Assembly (NCBI GenBank): GCA_034423575.1
Contig: DAOUIF010000081.1
Span: 1-64,000 of the forward strand
DNA from: Bin87 sp034423575
GTDB taxonomy: Bacteria > Chloroflexota > Dehalococcoidia > Lucifugimonadales > UBA3495
Reading direction: 5' to 3'
Length of the DNA: 64,000 nucleotides
The notes under the pieces are model-generated. The model worked only from the letters and a program-made list of their open reading frames with translations, searched no databases and had not been told where the DNA came from. Shown here one piece after another: positions 33,796 to 42,634 of this stretch (positions are counted from its first letter, which is position 1; each line of letters begins with the position of its first letter). The translations under genes were made by a program, and so were the position numbers.

Positions 33796-34677
33796 TTAAC
33801 GGCGCAACCCGGCCCTCACTTCCAGCGGCCCGGTGCTGACGATGTGTTTTCTCATCCCGAGCTCGGAAGGCGACATTCCCATCGCCAAACCGATCAACTG
33901 GGGCATGTGCAGGATGGGCAGGTCAATCGACCGGCGGACCTGGGAAGCCGCCTTGGGCTGGAATCCGTCCAGGTTCAGGTGGCACAAGGGACACGGCGTC
34001 ACCATGGCGTCGGCGCCTAAATCTTTGACCTCGGAGGTGTGCTTGCCCACCATCGCCATCGAGTTTTTCTGGTTGATGGTCAGAATCGGGAAGCCGCAGC
34101 AGCGGGTCTTGCCTTCGAAATCGACCAGTGTCGCGCCCAGCGTCTCAATCAGCATTTCCAGGGACTGCTGCCGTTCCGGATGTTCGGCAATATCCAGGGC
34201 CTCGGTCGGACGCACGATGTAACATCCGTAAAAGGGCGCGATCTTCAGGTCCGTGAGCTGGCGCGTTACGTAACCGCCCAGGCGGTCCAGGCCGTAGTCT
34301 TCGATGAGGATCCACAGCAAGTGCTTGGGCTCGGCGTTTCCGCTGTACTCCAGGCCTTCCTCGGCCAGGTAGGAGTTGACCTCCGCCAGGTATTCCGGAT
34401 TCCGCATGCGGTGGTTTGCCTGCGACATTACGCCCTGGCAGGTGCTGCAAATGGTCAGAATGGGGAGGCCCATCTTTTCCGCTTTGGCGAAGTTGCGCGC
34501 GTTCAGGGTGTCCCCAAACAGCTGGTTCTTTTCTTGGATGACGCCCGCGCCCGTACAAGTCCAACCGGGGATTTCCTCCAGTTCAATCCCCAGCCGCTGG
34601 CACACCATACTGGCTGCCGGGTAGAGCTCGGGCGCGCCACCCTGGGAAACGCAGCCCGGAAAGAAAGCGTACTTCAC
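33796..34677 (-). CDS. CCG-domain subunit of succinate dehydrogenase, SdhE/HdrB-like
   Basis: A 293-aa protein with two CCG (cysteine-rich) domains of the heterodisulphide reductase B type. Domain 1 has FFPGCVSQGG, WTCTGAGV and ICSTCQGVM; domain 2 has PFYGCYIVRP, TRCCGFPIL and CPLCHLNLD. In type E succinate:quinone reductases such a protein replaces the haem-b membrane anchors. It lies 105 bases after sdhB in the same direction and no classical sdhC/sdhD is present, which supports that role. Domain 1 lacks the double cysteine seen in domain 2, so it may carry a modified or no cluster. Confidence 0.82.
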   Translation of the reverse strand: MKYAFFPGCVSQGGAPELYPAASMVCQRLGIELEEIPGWTCTGAGVIQEKNQLFGDTLNARNFAKAEKMGLPILTICSTCQGVMSQANHRMRNPEYLAEVNSYLAEEGLEYSGNAEPKHLLWILIEDYGLDRLGGYVTRQLTDLKIAPFYGCYIVRPTEALDIAEHPERQQSLEMLIETLGATLVDFEGKTRCCGFPILTINQKNSMAMVGKHTSEVKDLGADAMVTPCPLCHLNLDGFQPKAASQVRRSIDLPILHMPQLIGLAMGMSPSELGMRKHIVSTGPLEVRAGLRR

Positions 34678-34711
34678 GAGTTCCTCCTCATGGATTGAAT
34701 TGCCATTAGTA

Positions 34712-34737
34712 TAGGGGCGAATGCTGGTTCGCCCCTA
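34712..34737. repeat. Hairpin between sdhB and the CCG subunit gene
   Basis: TAGGGGCGAA and TTCGCCCCTA (34712-34721/34728-34737) form a perfect 10-bp stem with a 6-base loop and no T run. It belongs to the GGGGCGAA/TTCGCCCC hairpin type seen also at 56955. It may be a partial terminator or an RNA-stability element. Confidence 0.55.
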
Positions 34738-34782
34738 CTGGCTTTGGGGTCACCGGGGTAGTCTGGCCTTGTGGCGTCCCCG

Positions 34783-35793
34783 TTACCCGAACGGCGAGTT
34801 GTTGCTGACCTGAGGCGCCGGTGGGTCCAGTTCCGTCTGATGGAATATCCTTCGCACCGCTTCGACGTTGTCCACGTTTTTGTGGGTGATCGGAGGCATC
34901 TTGCCCCGGCGCAGCGCTCGGAACGCCACCGGCATATAGTCCATCAACGCGGGCATGTTGGTGAATCCGCCGACCGATTTGATGGGTAGCCGCAATTCGT
35001 CCAAGCGGCCGCTGTGGCCCACCGATTCGGTGAAGGCGTCGGTATGACGCGCGCCGTTGTTGTTGGTGTAGCCCTGCTGAATCGCCTGCTCTCGGATGGC
35101 CATGATACGGTCCATAGGAGCCACGCCCTTGGGGCAGGCCTGGACGCATTCGTTGCAGCGTGTGCAGTCCCAAACGCCAGTCGGTTCGCTCAGCGCCCAC
35201 AGCCGCTCCATGGAAACGCCGTCACCGTCGCCGTCGCGCGGGTCGGCGGTGAAGCGGTAGGCCTTGGCCAGCGCGGCGGGGCCCAGGAACGTCGGGTCTA
35301 CCTCCAGAACCGTGCAGTCGGACACGCAGGCGCCGCACATGATGCAGGCGGTAACGCCCGACAGGTGCAGCATCGCGTCATTGGACACGATGTACTCGCC
35401 GTCAGGTTCCTGCCCCATGTGCTTCAGGAAGGGATCGACCGCTTCGATCTTTTCCCAGAACATGTCGAAGTTGACGACCAGGTCCTTGATGACGGGCATA
35501 ACCCCCGCCGGCTCCACCGTGATGACGCCGTCCTGCACCACCGTGTTCGCGATGGTCTTGCAGGCCAGCCCGGCATGTCCATTGATGCGCATCGCGCAGG
35601 AGCCGCAAATCGCGCTGCGGCAAGAACACCGCAACGACAGCGTGCCGTCATCGTCTTCGCGGATTTGGATCAGCGCGTCAAGGACCGTGGCATTGTCGGC
35701 GATTGTTACCGGATACTCCTGCCAATAGGGCATCCGGCCCTCGCCAGTGGGAGCCTCCGGATCCTGTCGTTTTACCCGGATGGTAACGTCCAT
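34783..35793 (-). CDS. sdhB: Succinate dehydrogenase iron-sulfur subunit
   Basis: Carries electrons from SdhA to the membrane partner. The N-terminal [2Fe-2S] domain has LRCSCRSAICGSCAMRI and LAC; the C-terminal domain has CIMCGACVSDC and CTRCNECVQACPKGV. The last motif is CxxCxxCxxxCP, with one more cysteine than the [3Fe-4S] site of E. coli SdhB, which suggests a second [4Fe-4S] as known for type E enzymes. At 336 aa it is longer than usual (about 240) because of a C-terminal extension after residue 260. It lies three bases from sdhA. Confidence 0.93.
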   Translation of the reverse strand: MDVTIRVKRQDPEAPTGEGRMPYWQEYPVTIADNATVLDALIQIREDDDGTLSLRCSCRSAICGSCAMRINGHAGLACKTIANTVVQDGVITVEPAGVMPVIKDLVVNFDMFWEKIEAVDPFLKHMGQEPDGEYIVSNDAMLHLSGVTACIMCGACVSDCTVLEVDPTFLGPAALAKAYRFTADPRDGDGDGVSMERLWALSEPTGVWDCTRCNECVQACPKGVAPMDRIMAIREQAIQQGYTNNNGARHTDAFTESVGHSGRLDELRLPIKSVGGFTNMPALMDYMPVAFRALRRGKMPPITHKNVDNVEAVRRIFHQTELDPPAPQVSNNSPFG

Positions 35794-35796
35794 AAC

Positions 35797-37485
35797 CTAG
35801 TATTTCCTCTCCTCGGGCGTCCAGTGGGTGATAGTGACCGGCAATTCGGATATCACGGGTCCCCCGTCGCCCTTGGTCAGGACGATGTGGTGCAGCCATT
35901 CCTCGTCGTTCCGATCGGGGTAGTCCGTCCGGAACTGGGCGCCGCGACTCTCTTTTCGTTCCAACGCTCCCACGGCGATGGTGTCGGCGCAGTCGAGCAT
36001 GTAACCCAGCTCCAACGCGAAAATGAGGTCGGTGTTGAAACTCTTGCCCTTGTTGTGTACGGGAACGTTCTCGTAGCGGCGTCGCAGTTGGTGAAGGTCA
36101 TCGATGGTTTCCTCGATGCCTTCCTCGTTGCGGAAGACGGCGACGTTACGGTTCATCGACTCGCCCATTTCCCGTCGGATCGCGGACCAGCGGTCTCCGT
36201 TCTCCGGGCGGTCCAGCATCTCCTGGATTCGGCGCCGCTCCTGATTCAGGGCAGCGTTGGCGTCGAACTCAACGTAGTCCATGTTACGGGTGAATTCTGA
36301 GGCGTGATTTCCTGACCTTTCGCCAAACACGATTGTGTCCAGCAGAGAGTTGGCTCCCAGGCGGTTCCCTCCGTGGACGCTGACGTTGGCGCATTCACCT
36401 GCGGCGTAAACGCCGTTGAGGTTGGTCCGACCCTCGATATCCGTTTTGATCCCTCCCATGATGTAGTGCATGCCGGGACGGATGGGAATGGGTTCCTTGA
36501 TCATGTCCGCGCCGGCCAGGTCGATGCCGATCTCCCTGATCTGGATCAGCTTTTCCATGATCAGCGCTTCGCCCAGGTGCGTACAGTCCAGATATACGCA
36601 CCCGTCGACACCATTGCCGGCGTTGATCTCAGTCTGTTCGGCGCGGGAAACCACGTCCCGGGAGGCCAACTCCATCATGTTGGGAGCGTATTTCTCCATG
36701 AAGCGGTTTCCGTCTTTGTCCCTCAGATATGCGCCCTCGCCGCGTGCCGCCTCGGAGATCAACACGCCGCTACCGGCCAGCGTGGTGGGATGGTATTGCA
36801 CCATTTCCATGTCCATCAGTTGGCCGCCGGCGTTGTACACCAGCCCCATACCGTCGCCGGTGACAATCAACGCGTTGGTGCTAGGCTCGAACAACCGGCC
36901 GCAGCCGCCGGTGGCGAGGATGACCGACTTGGCGCGGACCAGGTGCAGTTCGCCGGTGCGAATTTCCATGGCGATGACGCCGGCAGCCTGCCCGTCCTCC
37001 ATGATGAGGGACGTGACGAACCATTCCTCGTAGCGCTGCACGCCCGACTTGATCAGCTGCTCAAACATGACGTGGAGCAGGGCCTGGCCCGTGAAGTCTC
37101 CCACGAAGAAGGTGCGCGCCCGCCGCTGACCACCGAAGGCCCGTGTGCCCAGCCGACCGTCGTCGTCGCGATTGAAGGTGACCCCCATGTGCTCCATGTC
37201 GATCAGGGACGCGCCGGCCTGACGACACATCACCTCAATAGCGTCCTGATCCCCCAGGAAGTCGCTGCCCTTGATGGTGTCGTAGGCGTGATCCTCCCAG
37301 TCGTCGCCGCGGTCCAGCAGGGCCGCGTTGATGCCGCCTTGTGCCGCGTTGGAATGGCTGCGAACCGGATGGACCTTGCTGATGATAGCGGTGTTGGCGC
37401 CGCCGGCGCGGGCCGCGATCGCGGCGCGCATGCCGGCCAGGCCGGCCCCAACCACCAACACGTCGTGTTGCAAAACCTCTGCCAT
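35797..37485 (-). CDS. sdhA: Succinate dehydrogenase flavoprotein subunit
   Basis: Oxidises succinate to fumarate with covalent FAD. The 562-aa protein has the FAD-binding VLVVGAGLAGMRAAIAAR, the His-FAD region VRSHSNAAQGGINAA, QYHPTTLAGSGVLISEAARGEG, RPGMHYIMGGIKTD and GGNRLGANSLLDTIVFGE. The C-terminus RTDYPDRNDEEWLHH is standard. First gene of sdhA-sdhB-CCG subunit. The 77 bases upstream hold no clear promoter. Confidence 0.95.
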   Translation of the reverse strand: MAEVLQHDVLVVGAGLAGMRAAIAARAGGANTAIISKVHPVRSHSNAAQGGINAALLDRGDDWEDHAYDTIKGSDFLGDQDAIEVMCRQAGASLIDMEHMGVTFNRDDDGRLGTRAFGGQRRARTFFVGDFTGQALLHVMFEQLIKSGVQRYEEWFVTSLIMEDGQAAGVIAMEIRTGELHLVRAKSVILATGGCGRLFEPSTNALIVTGDGMGLVYNAGGQLMDMEMVQYHPTTLAGSGVLISEAARGEGAYLRDKDGNRFMEKYAPNMMELASRDVVSRAEQTEINAGNGVDGCVYLDCTHLGEALIMEKLIQIREIGIDLAGADMIKEPIPIRPGMHYIMGGIKTDIEGRTNLNGVYAAGECANVSVHGGNRLGANSLLDTIVFGERSGNHASEFTRNMDYVEFDANAALNQERRRIQEMLDRPENGDRWSAIRREMGESMNRNVAVFRNEEGIEETIDDLHQLRRRYENVPVHNKGKSFNTDLIFALELGYMLDCADTIAVGALERKESRGAQFRTDYPDRNDEEWLHHIVLTKGDGGPVISELPVTITHWTPEERKY

Positions 37486-37562
37486 GTGTGTTTTCCTCCC
37501 GCCGGGCGCCGCACGGTCCGGCGATTGATGGCGCTCACAAGCGGCGCGCCAGTTAGCGGCGG

Positions 37563-38111
37563 CTAATTATCGCCCATAACCCGCATCGCTAGCAACAGCG
37601 ATGCTATGCTCTTGGCGTCCCGGATGGATCCATCGGCGATCAACGCGGCTGCCTCGTCCAGCCGGACCCGCCGGACACCGATGAACTCGTCCTCGTCAGC
37701 CGACAGACTGGCCGGTGTCAGGTCCCTTGCCAGGAACAAGTGGATGCGTTGGATGCACAACGCGGGCTCCGAGTAGAAGGTGGCCAGCGGGTCCAGCCGC
37801 CCCGCGGTGTATCCGATTTCTTCCTGCAATTCCCGCAGCGCTGCAGTTTCGGGTAATTCACCAGGCTCCATCTTCCCCGCCGGCGCTTCCAGCAGAAACT
37901 CCTCGGCCGGCTTCCGAAACTGGCGGACCAGCATTACCGTTCGGTCCTGGAACACCGGCGCCACGCAGACCGAGGATGGATATTCGACGATGGGCCATTC
38001 GCGTTCCTGCCCATCTTCTGAAAGGACGGTGTCCGCCCTCAGACTGAGCACCTCGCCTCGGTAAATCCATCGCGATCCCGAAGCAGCCGTCCTTCCCGTC
38101 ATAGCGGTCAT
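37563..38111 (-). CDS. Nudix hydrolase (ADP-ribose pyrophosphatase-like), copy 2
   Basis: A 182-aa Nudix protein with the full box GKMEPGELPETAALRELQEE followed by IGY (G-x5-E-x7-REUxEExGU). Upstream IVEYPSSVCVAPVF and MLVRQFRKPAEEFLLEAPAG match the ADP-ribose pyrophosphatase (NudF) group. I start at ATG 38111 near the stop of the preceding paralogue (38122); an ATG at 38102 is possible and the longer frame to 38177 overlaps that gene. It is a tandem duplicate of the next entry, diverged in sequence. Confidence 0.85.
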   Translation of the reverse strand: MTAMTGRTAASGSRWIYRGEVLSLRADTVLSEDGQEREWPIVEYPSSVCVAPVFQDRTVMLVRQFRKPAEEFLLEAPAGKMEPGELPETAALRELQEEIGYTAGRLDPLATFYSEPALCIQRIHLFLARDLTPASLSADEDEFIGVRRVRLDEAAALIADGSIRDAKSIASLLLAMRVMGDN

Positions 38112-38121
38112 TAGCGGACGG

Positions 38122-38670
38122 CTAACTGGATCCAAGGGCGCGCAGAGCCAGCAGCAGGGACGCCAGGCTCTTGGCATCCTGCACTTGACCGGCTGCGATG
38201 GTCTCGACCACTCCCGAAAGCGGCACCCGGACCACCTCGATAAATTCGTCCTCGTCCGAGTCCAGGGCTGCCGCCCCCAGACCCGTAGCCAAGAACGAGT
38301 ACATATACTCCGAGCACCAGCCTGGAGCTAACCAGAAAGCGCTGAGCGCCAACAAGTTGTCAGCGGTGTACCCAATCTCTTCCTGGAGTTCCCGCTGGGT
38401 GGCCTCCTCAGGCGTCTCGCCAGCTTCGATGCCGCCAGCTGGGACTTCCAGCAGGAACTGGTCAACGGGCTTCCGGTACTGTCGCACCATCAGCACGTTG
38501 CCCTCCGTGTCCACGGGCACCACGCATATCGATGGCGCGTGGTCGACTATCTCCCGCGTGCTCTCTCGCCCGTTCTGCAAACGGACGGTGTCGACACGCA
38601 CGTCGATGATCCGCCCGCTGTAGATGTGGCGTGAAGAGATGGTGGGTTCGTTGTCCGGGAAGTCGGTCAT
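38122..38670 (-). CDS. Nudix hydrolase (ADP-ribose pyrophosphatase-like), copy 1
   Basis: A 182-aa Nudix protein with box GGIEAGETPEEATQRELQEE then IGY, and IVDHAPSICVVPVDTEGNVLMVRQ and KPVDQFLLEVPAGG upstream, as in NudF-type enzymes that split ADP-ribose into AMP and ribose 5-phosphate. It ends with AKSLASLLLALRAL, almost the same as AKSIASLLLAMRVM in its neighbour, so the two arose by tandem duplication. It lies 11 bases after nadK in the same direction, so the operon combines NADP synthesis with ADP-ribose clearance. Confidence 0.87.
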   Translation of the reverse strand: MTDFPDNEPTISSRHIYSGRIIDVRVDTVRLQNGRESTREIVDHAPSICVVPVDTEGNVLMVRQYRKPVDQFLLEVPAGGIEAGETPEEATQRELQEEIGYTADNLLALSAFWLAPGWCSEYMYSFLATGLGAAALDSDEDEFIEVVRVPLSGVVETIAAGQVQDAKSLASLLLALRALGSS

Positions 38671-38681
38671 GTCGGCCGTGC

Positions 38682-39533
38682 CTAGCGCCCCGTCAGGCTG
38701 AAACCCAGCCGCCGGGTAAGAGTCGCCCAGAAATAGTTGTGGTCATTGGCGCGCAGGAACCTGGCACGATACGGGCTTCGGGTGATGCGAACCCAGTCGC
38801 CGGGCTCGATTGGGTGGTTTTCGAACCCGTCGACGCTGATGATCGCCTCCTGCGAGCCTTCCAGGCGGAAATCCACGCTGCTGGTGGGCCGAAGGACCAA
38901 CGGGGTCGTCAAGCCCACGTGCGACGCCAGCGGGGTCAGAACGACGTCGTCGGAGAGCGGGTCCACGATGGGCCCGCCGGCGGCGAAACTATAGCCCGTG
39001 CTGCCGGTAGCCGTCGCCAGTATCACCCCGTCCGCGCGGAAGGTGGACACGTCCGCGCCGTCGATCACGGCTCGCACCGTGATCACGCGCGACACGCGGC
39101 TCCGGGACAGTACCACGTCGTTCAACGCGTGGTACGGCCCCTCCGGAACGGAATCATCGCCGGCCCCCTGCCGGAACACCGAGGCCATCAGCATGCTGTG
39201 CTCGGAAACCCTCATGTCGCCGTTCAGGTATTTGGGCAATTGCTCCATTACACCGGGCACGGTCAGCTCGGTCATGAAACCCAGGCGCCCCATGTTGATC
39301 CCCAACAGAGGGATGCCCTGGGGTGCAATGGCGCGATTTACTCGCAAGATCGTCCCGTCGCCCCCGATGGTGATCACCAGATCCGTTCCTACCGCCCGCA
39401 GGCTCAGGTCGTCCGCATCTTCCGCACGCAAAATCCAGGTGTCGGACCCGAGGTTCAAATCACCGACGATGGCATGGGCCAAGTCCAGGGCCTCGGGAAT
39501 CAGATCGTTGTAGGCAATGCCGACCGTTTTCAT
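38682..39533 (-). CDS. nadK: NAD kinase
   Basis: Phosphorylates NAD to NADP. The 283-aa protein has the GGDGT motif in VITIGGDGTILRVNRA, GINMGRLGFMTEL, HALNDVVLSR and the C-terminal-domain signature ATATGSTGYSFAAGGPIV. The start is the ATG at 39533; the frame extends to 39578 without family-like sequence. It follows nuoN by 22 bases in the same direction, so it may be co-transcribed with complex I genes. Confidence 0.93.
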   Translation of the reverse strand: MKTVGIAYNDLIPEALDLAHAIVGDLNLGSDTWILRAEDADDLSLRAVGTDLVITIGGDGTILRVNRAIAPQGIPLLGINMGRLGFMTELTVPGVMEQLPKYLNGDMRVSEHSMLMASVFRQGAGDDSVPEGPYHALNDVVLSRSRVSRVITVRAVIDGADVSTFRADGVILATATGSTGYSFAAGGPIVDPLSDDVVLTPLASHVGLTTPLVLRPTSSVDFRLEGSQEAIISVDGFENHPIEPGDWVRITRSPYRARFLRANDHNYFWATLTRRLGFSLTGR

Positions 39534-39555
39534 CTGCACAGGTCCGTCCCGAACC

Positions 39556-41070
39556 CTATCCACTGGCCCGCAGGACAACGACTGCCCATTCTGCCGCTTC
39601 CAAGATTGCCGCCGGCGCCACGCCCAGCCAGATCATGCACAAGGCCGCCACTCCCAGTGCGACGTTGACTGGCCAGGAACCTCCCAGACGCTCCGTGCGG
39701 ATCGCGGGTTGCAGGAACATCACCTTGATCACGCGGAGATAGTAGTAGGCGGAGACAACGCTGTTCACTACGCCGATGATCACCAACCAGGTCATCAGCG
39801 ATTCGCCGGTGTTGATCGCAGCCGCGAAGATGTAGATTTTTGCGATGAATATGCTGGTGGGTGGCACGCCGATCAGGGCGATCAGCGCCAACGCCAGCGC
39901 GATGGCCAGGAAAGGAGCCCGCTGGAGCATCCCGGCGTAATCTTCGATTTCGTCGCTGTTGATGCGGTTGCCGATGCACACGATGGCGAAGAACGCCGTC
40001 AAGTTCGCCGCAGTGTATGCGGCCAGGTAGAACAGCACGCTGCTGGGTCCGAAAGTGGCGGAATCGCCGCCCACGGTGGCCACGGCCGCAACGCCAACCA
40101 GGATGTACCCCGCGTGGGCGATGGTGCTGTAGCCGAACATCCGCTTGATGTTCCGCTGTGCTATCGCCACCAGGTTGCCGATGGTCATGGAAAGGGCGGC
40201 CAACCCGGCCAGCAGTACCCACCAGTCACCGCCCAGCGCGTCAAATCCGATGTAAAACACCCGGAGTACCAGGGCGAACGCGGCGGCTTTGCTCGCCACC
40301 GACAGGAAGGCAACCATCGGTGTAGGAGCGCCCTCGTACACGTCCGGCACCCACATCTGGAAGGGTGCCGCCGACATCTTGAAACCAAACCCCGCCAGCA
40401 GCAGTACCACCGCCAACAGCACCGCCATGCTACCGAACGGCAAGATGCCGGCCTGGGCCGTCGTGGCCAGAACCACGGCGATCTCGTCCAAGCGGGTGCT
40501 TCCCGTGAACCCGTAAATCAGCGCCATCCCGTAGAGCATCACCGCGCTGCTAATCGCGCCGACGATGAGGAATTTCATCCCGGCCTCGCTGGAGCGGCCA
40601 TTGGGCAGGAACGCCGCAAGCGCTGCTAGGGGCAGGGTGGTCAGCTCGAGCGCGATGTAGATCGTGATCAGCTCGTTGGCCGCGGCCAGCAGCATCATGC
40701 CGGTTGCCGACAGCAGCATCAGGCCGAAATATTCTCCCTGCAGCCGCTCCATGCGCCGCACGTAGTCGTTGGATACCAGCACGACCAACCCGACCGCGGC
40801 CAGGATCAGGAAGTTGAAGAACAGTGCGAACCGGTCGATCGACAGCGTGTAAAGGATTACCGATCCCTCCGCGGTCAATTCGCTGGCGCCATTGCTGGTC
40901 AAATTCACCAGTTGCCAGGCGCTCAAAGCCGCCGGCGCCGCCAGCCCGACAAAGGACAAGCCAACAAGCAAGCCGGTGCGACGGGTGACCAGATCCGCGA
41001 CGATCACCAGCATAGCCAAAGCGGCCAGGGCCATATAGGGCGCAACCAGGTAGAGGTCGTATGCAGTCAT
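39556..41070 (-). CDS. nuoN: NADH-quinone oxidoreductase subunit N
   Basis: Antiporter-like proton-pumping subunit of complex I. The 504-aa hydrophobic protein has about 14 helices. Family segments are YLVAPYMALAAL at the start, FLPNGRSSEAGMKFLIVGAISSAVMLYG, FKMSAAPFQMWVPDVYEGAPT with the conserved Lys, and IAQRNIKRMFGYSTIAHAGYIL. Last of the nuo genes; 19 bases after nuoM. Confidence 0.95.
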   Translation of the reverse strand: MTAYDLYLVAPYMALAALAMLVIVADLVTRRTGLLVGLSFVGLAAPAALSAWQLVNLTSNGASELTAEGSVILYTLSIDRFALFFNFLILAAVGLVVLVSNDYVRRMERLQGEYFGLMLLSATGMMLLAAANELITIYIALELTTLPLAALAAFLPNGRSSEAGMKFLIVGAISSAVMLYGMALIYGFTGSTRLDEIAVVLATTAQAGILPFGSMAVLLAVVLLLAGFGFKMSAAPFQMWVPDVYEGAPTPMVAFLSVASKAAAFALVLRVFYIGFDALGGDWWVLLAGLAALSMTIGNLVAIAQRNIKRMFGYSTIAHAGYILVGVAAVATVGGDSATFGPSSVLFYLAAYTAANLTAFFAIVCIGNRINSDEIEDYAGMLQRAPFLAIALALALIALIGVPPTSIFIAKIYIFAAAINTGESLMTWLVIIGVVNSVVSAYYYLRVIKVMFLQPAIRTERLGGSWPVNVALGVAALCMIWLGVAPAAILEAAEWAVVVLRASG

Positions 41071-41089
41071 TGCGTTTCCGGTCGTGTCG

Positions 41090-42628
41090 TTAGCGGCTGA
41101 TCCCGGCTAACCCGGCGTTGTACCCGCTGACAATCGGTTCCAGCCCGTCACGAAACACTTCGGTGAGCCAGGCCGGGTAGACGCCAACGGCCACGATGCT
41201 GATGACCAGCAGCGCCACCGGAACCATTTCCACCGGAGCGGCATCGGTTAGGTTATCCCAACGCGCCGGCCGGGGTCCGAACAGCGTCCGTTGCAGCATC
41301 CAGAGGATATATCCCGCCGCAAGGATGATACCCAGAACCGCCAAAATCGTGAGCGCCGGGAACGCGCGGAACGCGCCGAAAAACACCAGGATCTCGGACA
41401 CGAATCCGCTCAGCAAAGGCAACCCCAGCGATGCGGCGCCAGCGATCAGGAACGCCCCGGAGAGGATCGGCATACGATTTGCCAGGCCGCCAAGGTCAGG
41501 TATGTGCCGGGTGTGGGTCTGCTCGTACAGGATGCCCACGGCGACGAATAACAGCCCGGTGATGGTGCCGTGGGTAAACAACTGCATCGCCGCGCCGGTC
41601 AGACCGGCATCTGTCAGCGCTCCGCCCACTACGGCGACGGAACCCAGACCGACCAAAACCAGTCCCATGTGGCTGACGCTGGAGTACGCGATGAGCCGTT
41701 TCAAGTCGGTTTGCCGCAGGGTCACCACCGCACCGTAAAGCACGCTGATGACTCCCAGGGCCACAATGAGCAGGGCGAATTGCTGCAACTGTTCCGGAAA
41801 CATGCCCGCATTGATACGCAGCAGGCCATAGCCGCCCATCTTCAGCATCACGCCGGCCAACATCACGCTGCCGGCAGTGGGCGCGTCGGTGTGTGCGTCC
41901 GGCAGCCAGGTGTGCACCGGCCAAGTGGGCAGCTTGACGGCAAACGCGATGAAGAACAGCCAGAACAGGACGCCCATGGGCAGCGCCGCCCGGGACGCAT
42001 CCAACGCGCCCCCCGGTTCCAGCAGGCGAGTCATGTCGAAACTTCCTACACCCGCGCTTACGAACACACCGACAATGGCCACCAGCATGAAAGCCGAGCC
42101 GAGGATCGTGAAGATCAGGAATTTCATCGCTGAATATTCCCGCCGACCGGTGCCCCAGGTTGAGATCAGCAGGTACATCGGCACCAGCTCAATTTCCCAG
42201 AACAGGAAGAACAGCAGGAAGTCGAGAGCGGTGAACACGCCCAGGACGGCTGTTTGCAGCACGAATAGCCAGATGAAGTATTCCCTCACACGCGTGTTGA
42301 TGTGGAAGGACACGAAGACTGCGCACAGCCCGAGCAGGCCCGTAAGCATGACCAGCGGCGCGCTGATGCCGTCCACACCCAACAGGTAGCTGGCCTGAAC
42401 CGTGTCCGTGGTGATCCAGTCAAACCGGTCGACCAGTTGGAAACGTTCCCCGCCCGGGCGGAACAGGGCAAATACGATCACCGAGAGGACCAGGTCGGCA
42501 GCGGCAGCGGCAGCGGCAAACCACCGAATGTTCCGATCACCCCGCACTAGGCCGAACGCGAGCAAGAGAGCCGCGATGGCGGGCAGGAAGACAGTGGCGG
42601 TCAGCAGGCCGTTGAATCCGGTGGGCAT
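41090..42628 (-). CDS. nuoM: NADH-quinone oxidoreductase subunit M
   Basis: Second antiporter-like subunit (512 aa, about 14 helices). Motifs are FFLFWEIELVPMYLLI with the conserved Glu, REYSAMKFLIFTILGSAFML, FAVKLPTWPVHTWLPDAHTDAPTAGSVMLAG in pieces around the essential Lys, and DLKRLIAYSSVSHMGLVL. It lies six bases from nuoL. Confidence 0.95.
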   Translation of the reverse strand: MPTGFNGLLTATVFLPAIAALLLAFGLVRGDRNIRWFAAAAAAADLVLSVIVFALFRPGGERFQLVDRFDWITTDTVQASYLLGVDGISAPLVMLTGLLGLCAVFVSFHINTRVREYFIWLFVLQTAVLGVFTALDFLLFFLFWEIELVPMYLLISTWGTGRREYSAMKFLIFTILGSAFMLVAIVGVFVSAGVGSFDMTRLLEPGGALDASRAALPMGVLFWLFFIAFAVKLPTWPVHTWLPDAHTDAPTAGSVMLAGVMLKMGGYGLLRINAGMFPEQLQQFALLIVALGVISVLYGAVVTLRQTDLKRLIAYSSVSHMGLVLVGLGSVAVVGGALTDAGLTGAAMQLFTHGTITGLLFVAVGILYEQTHTRHIPDLGGLANRMPILSGAFLIAGAASLGLPLLSGFVSEILVFFGAFRAFPALTILAVLGIILAAGYILWMLQRTLFGPRPARWDNLTDAAPVEMVPVALLVISIVAVGVYPAWLTEVFRDGLEPIVSGYNAGLAGISR

Positions 42629-42634
42629 TGGGAT

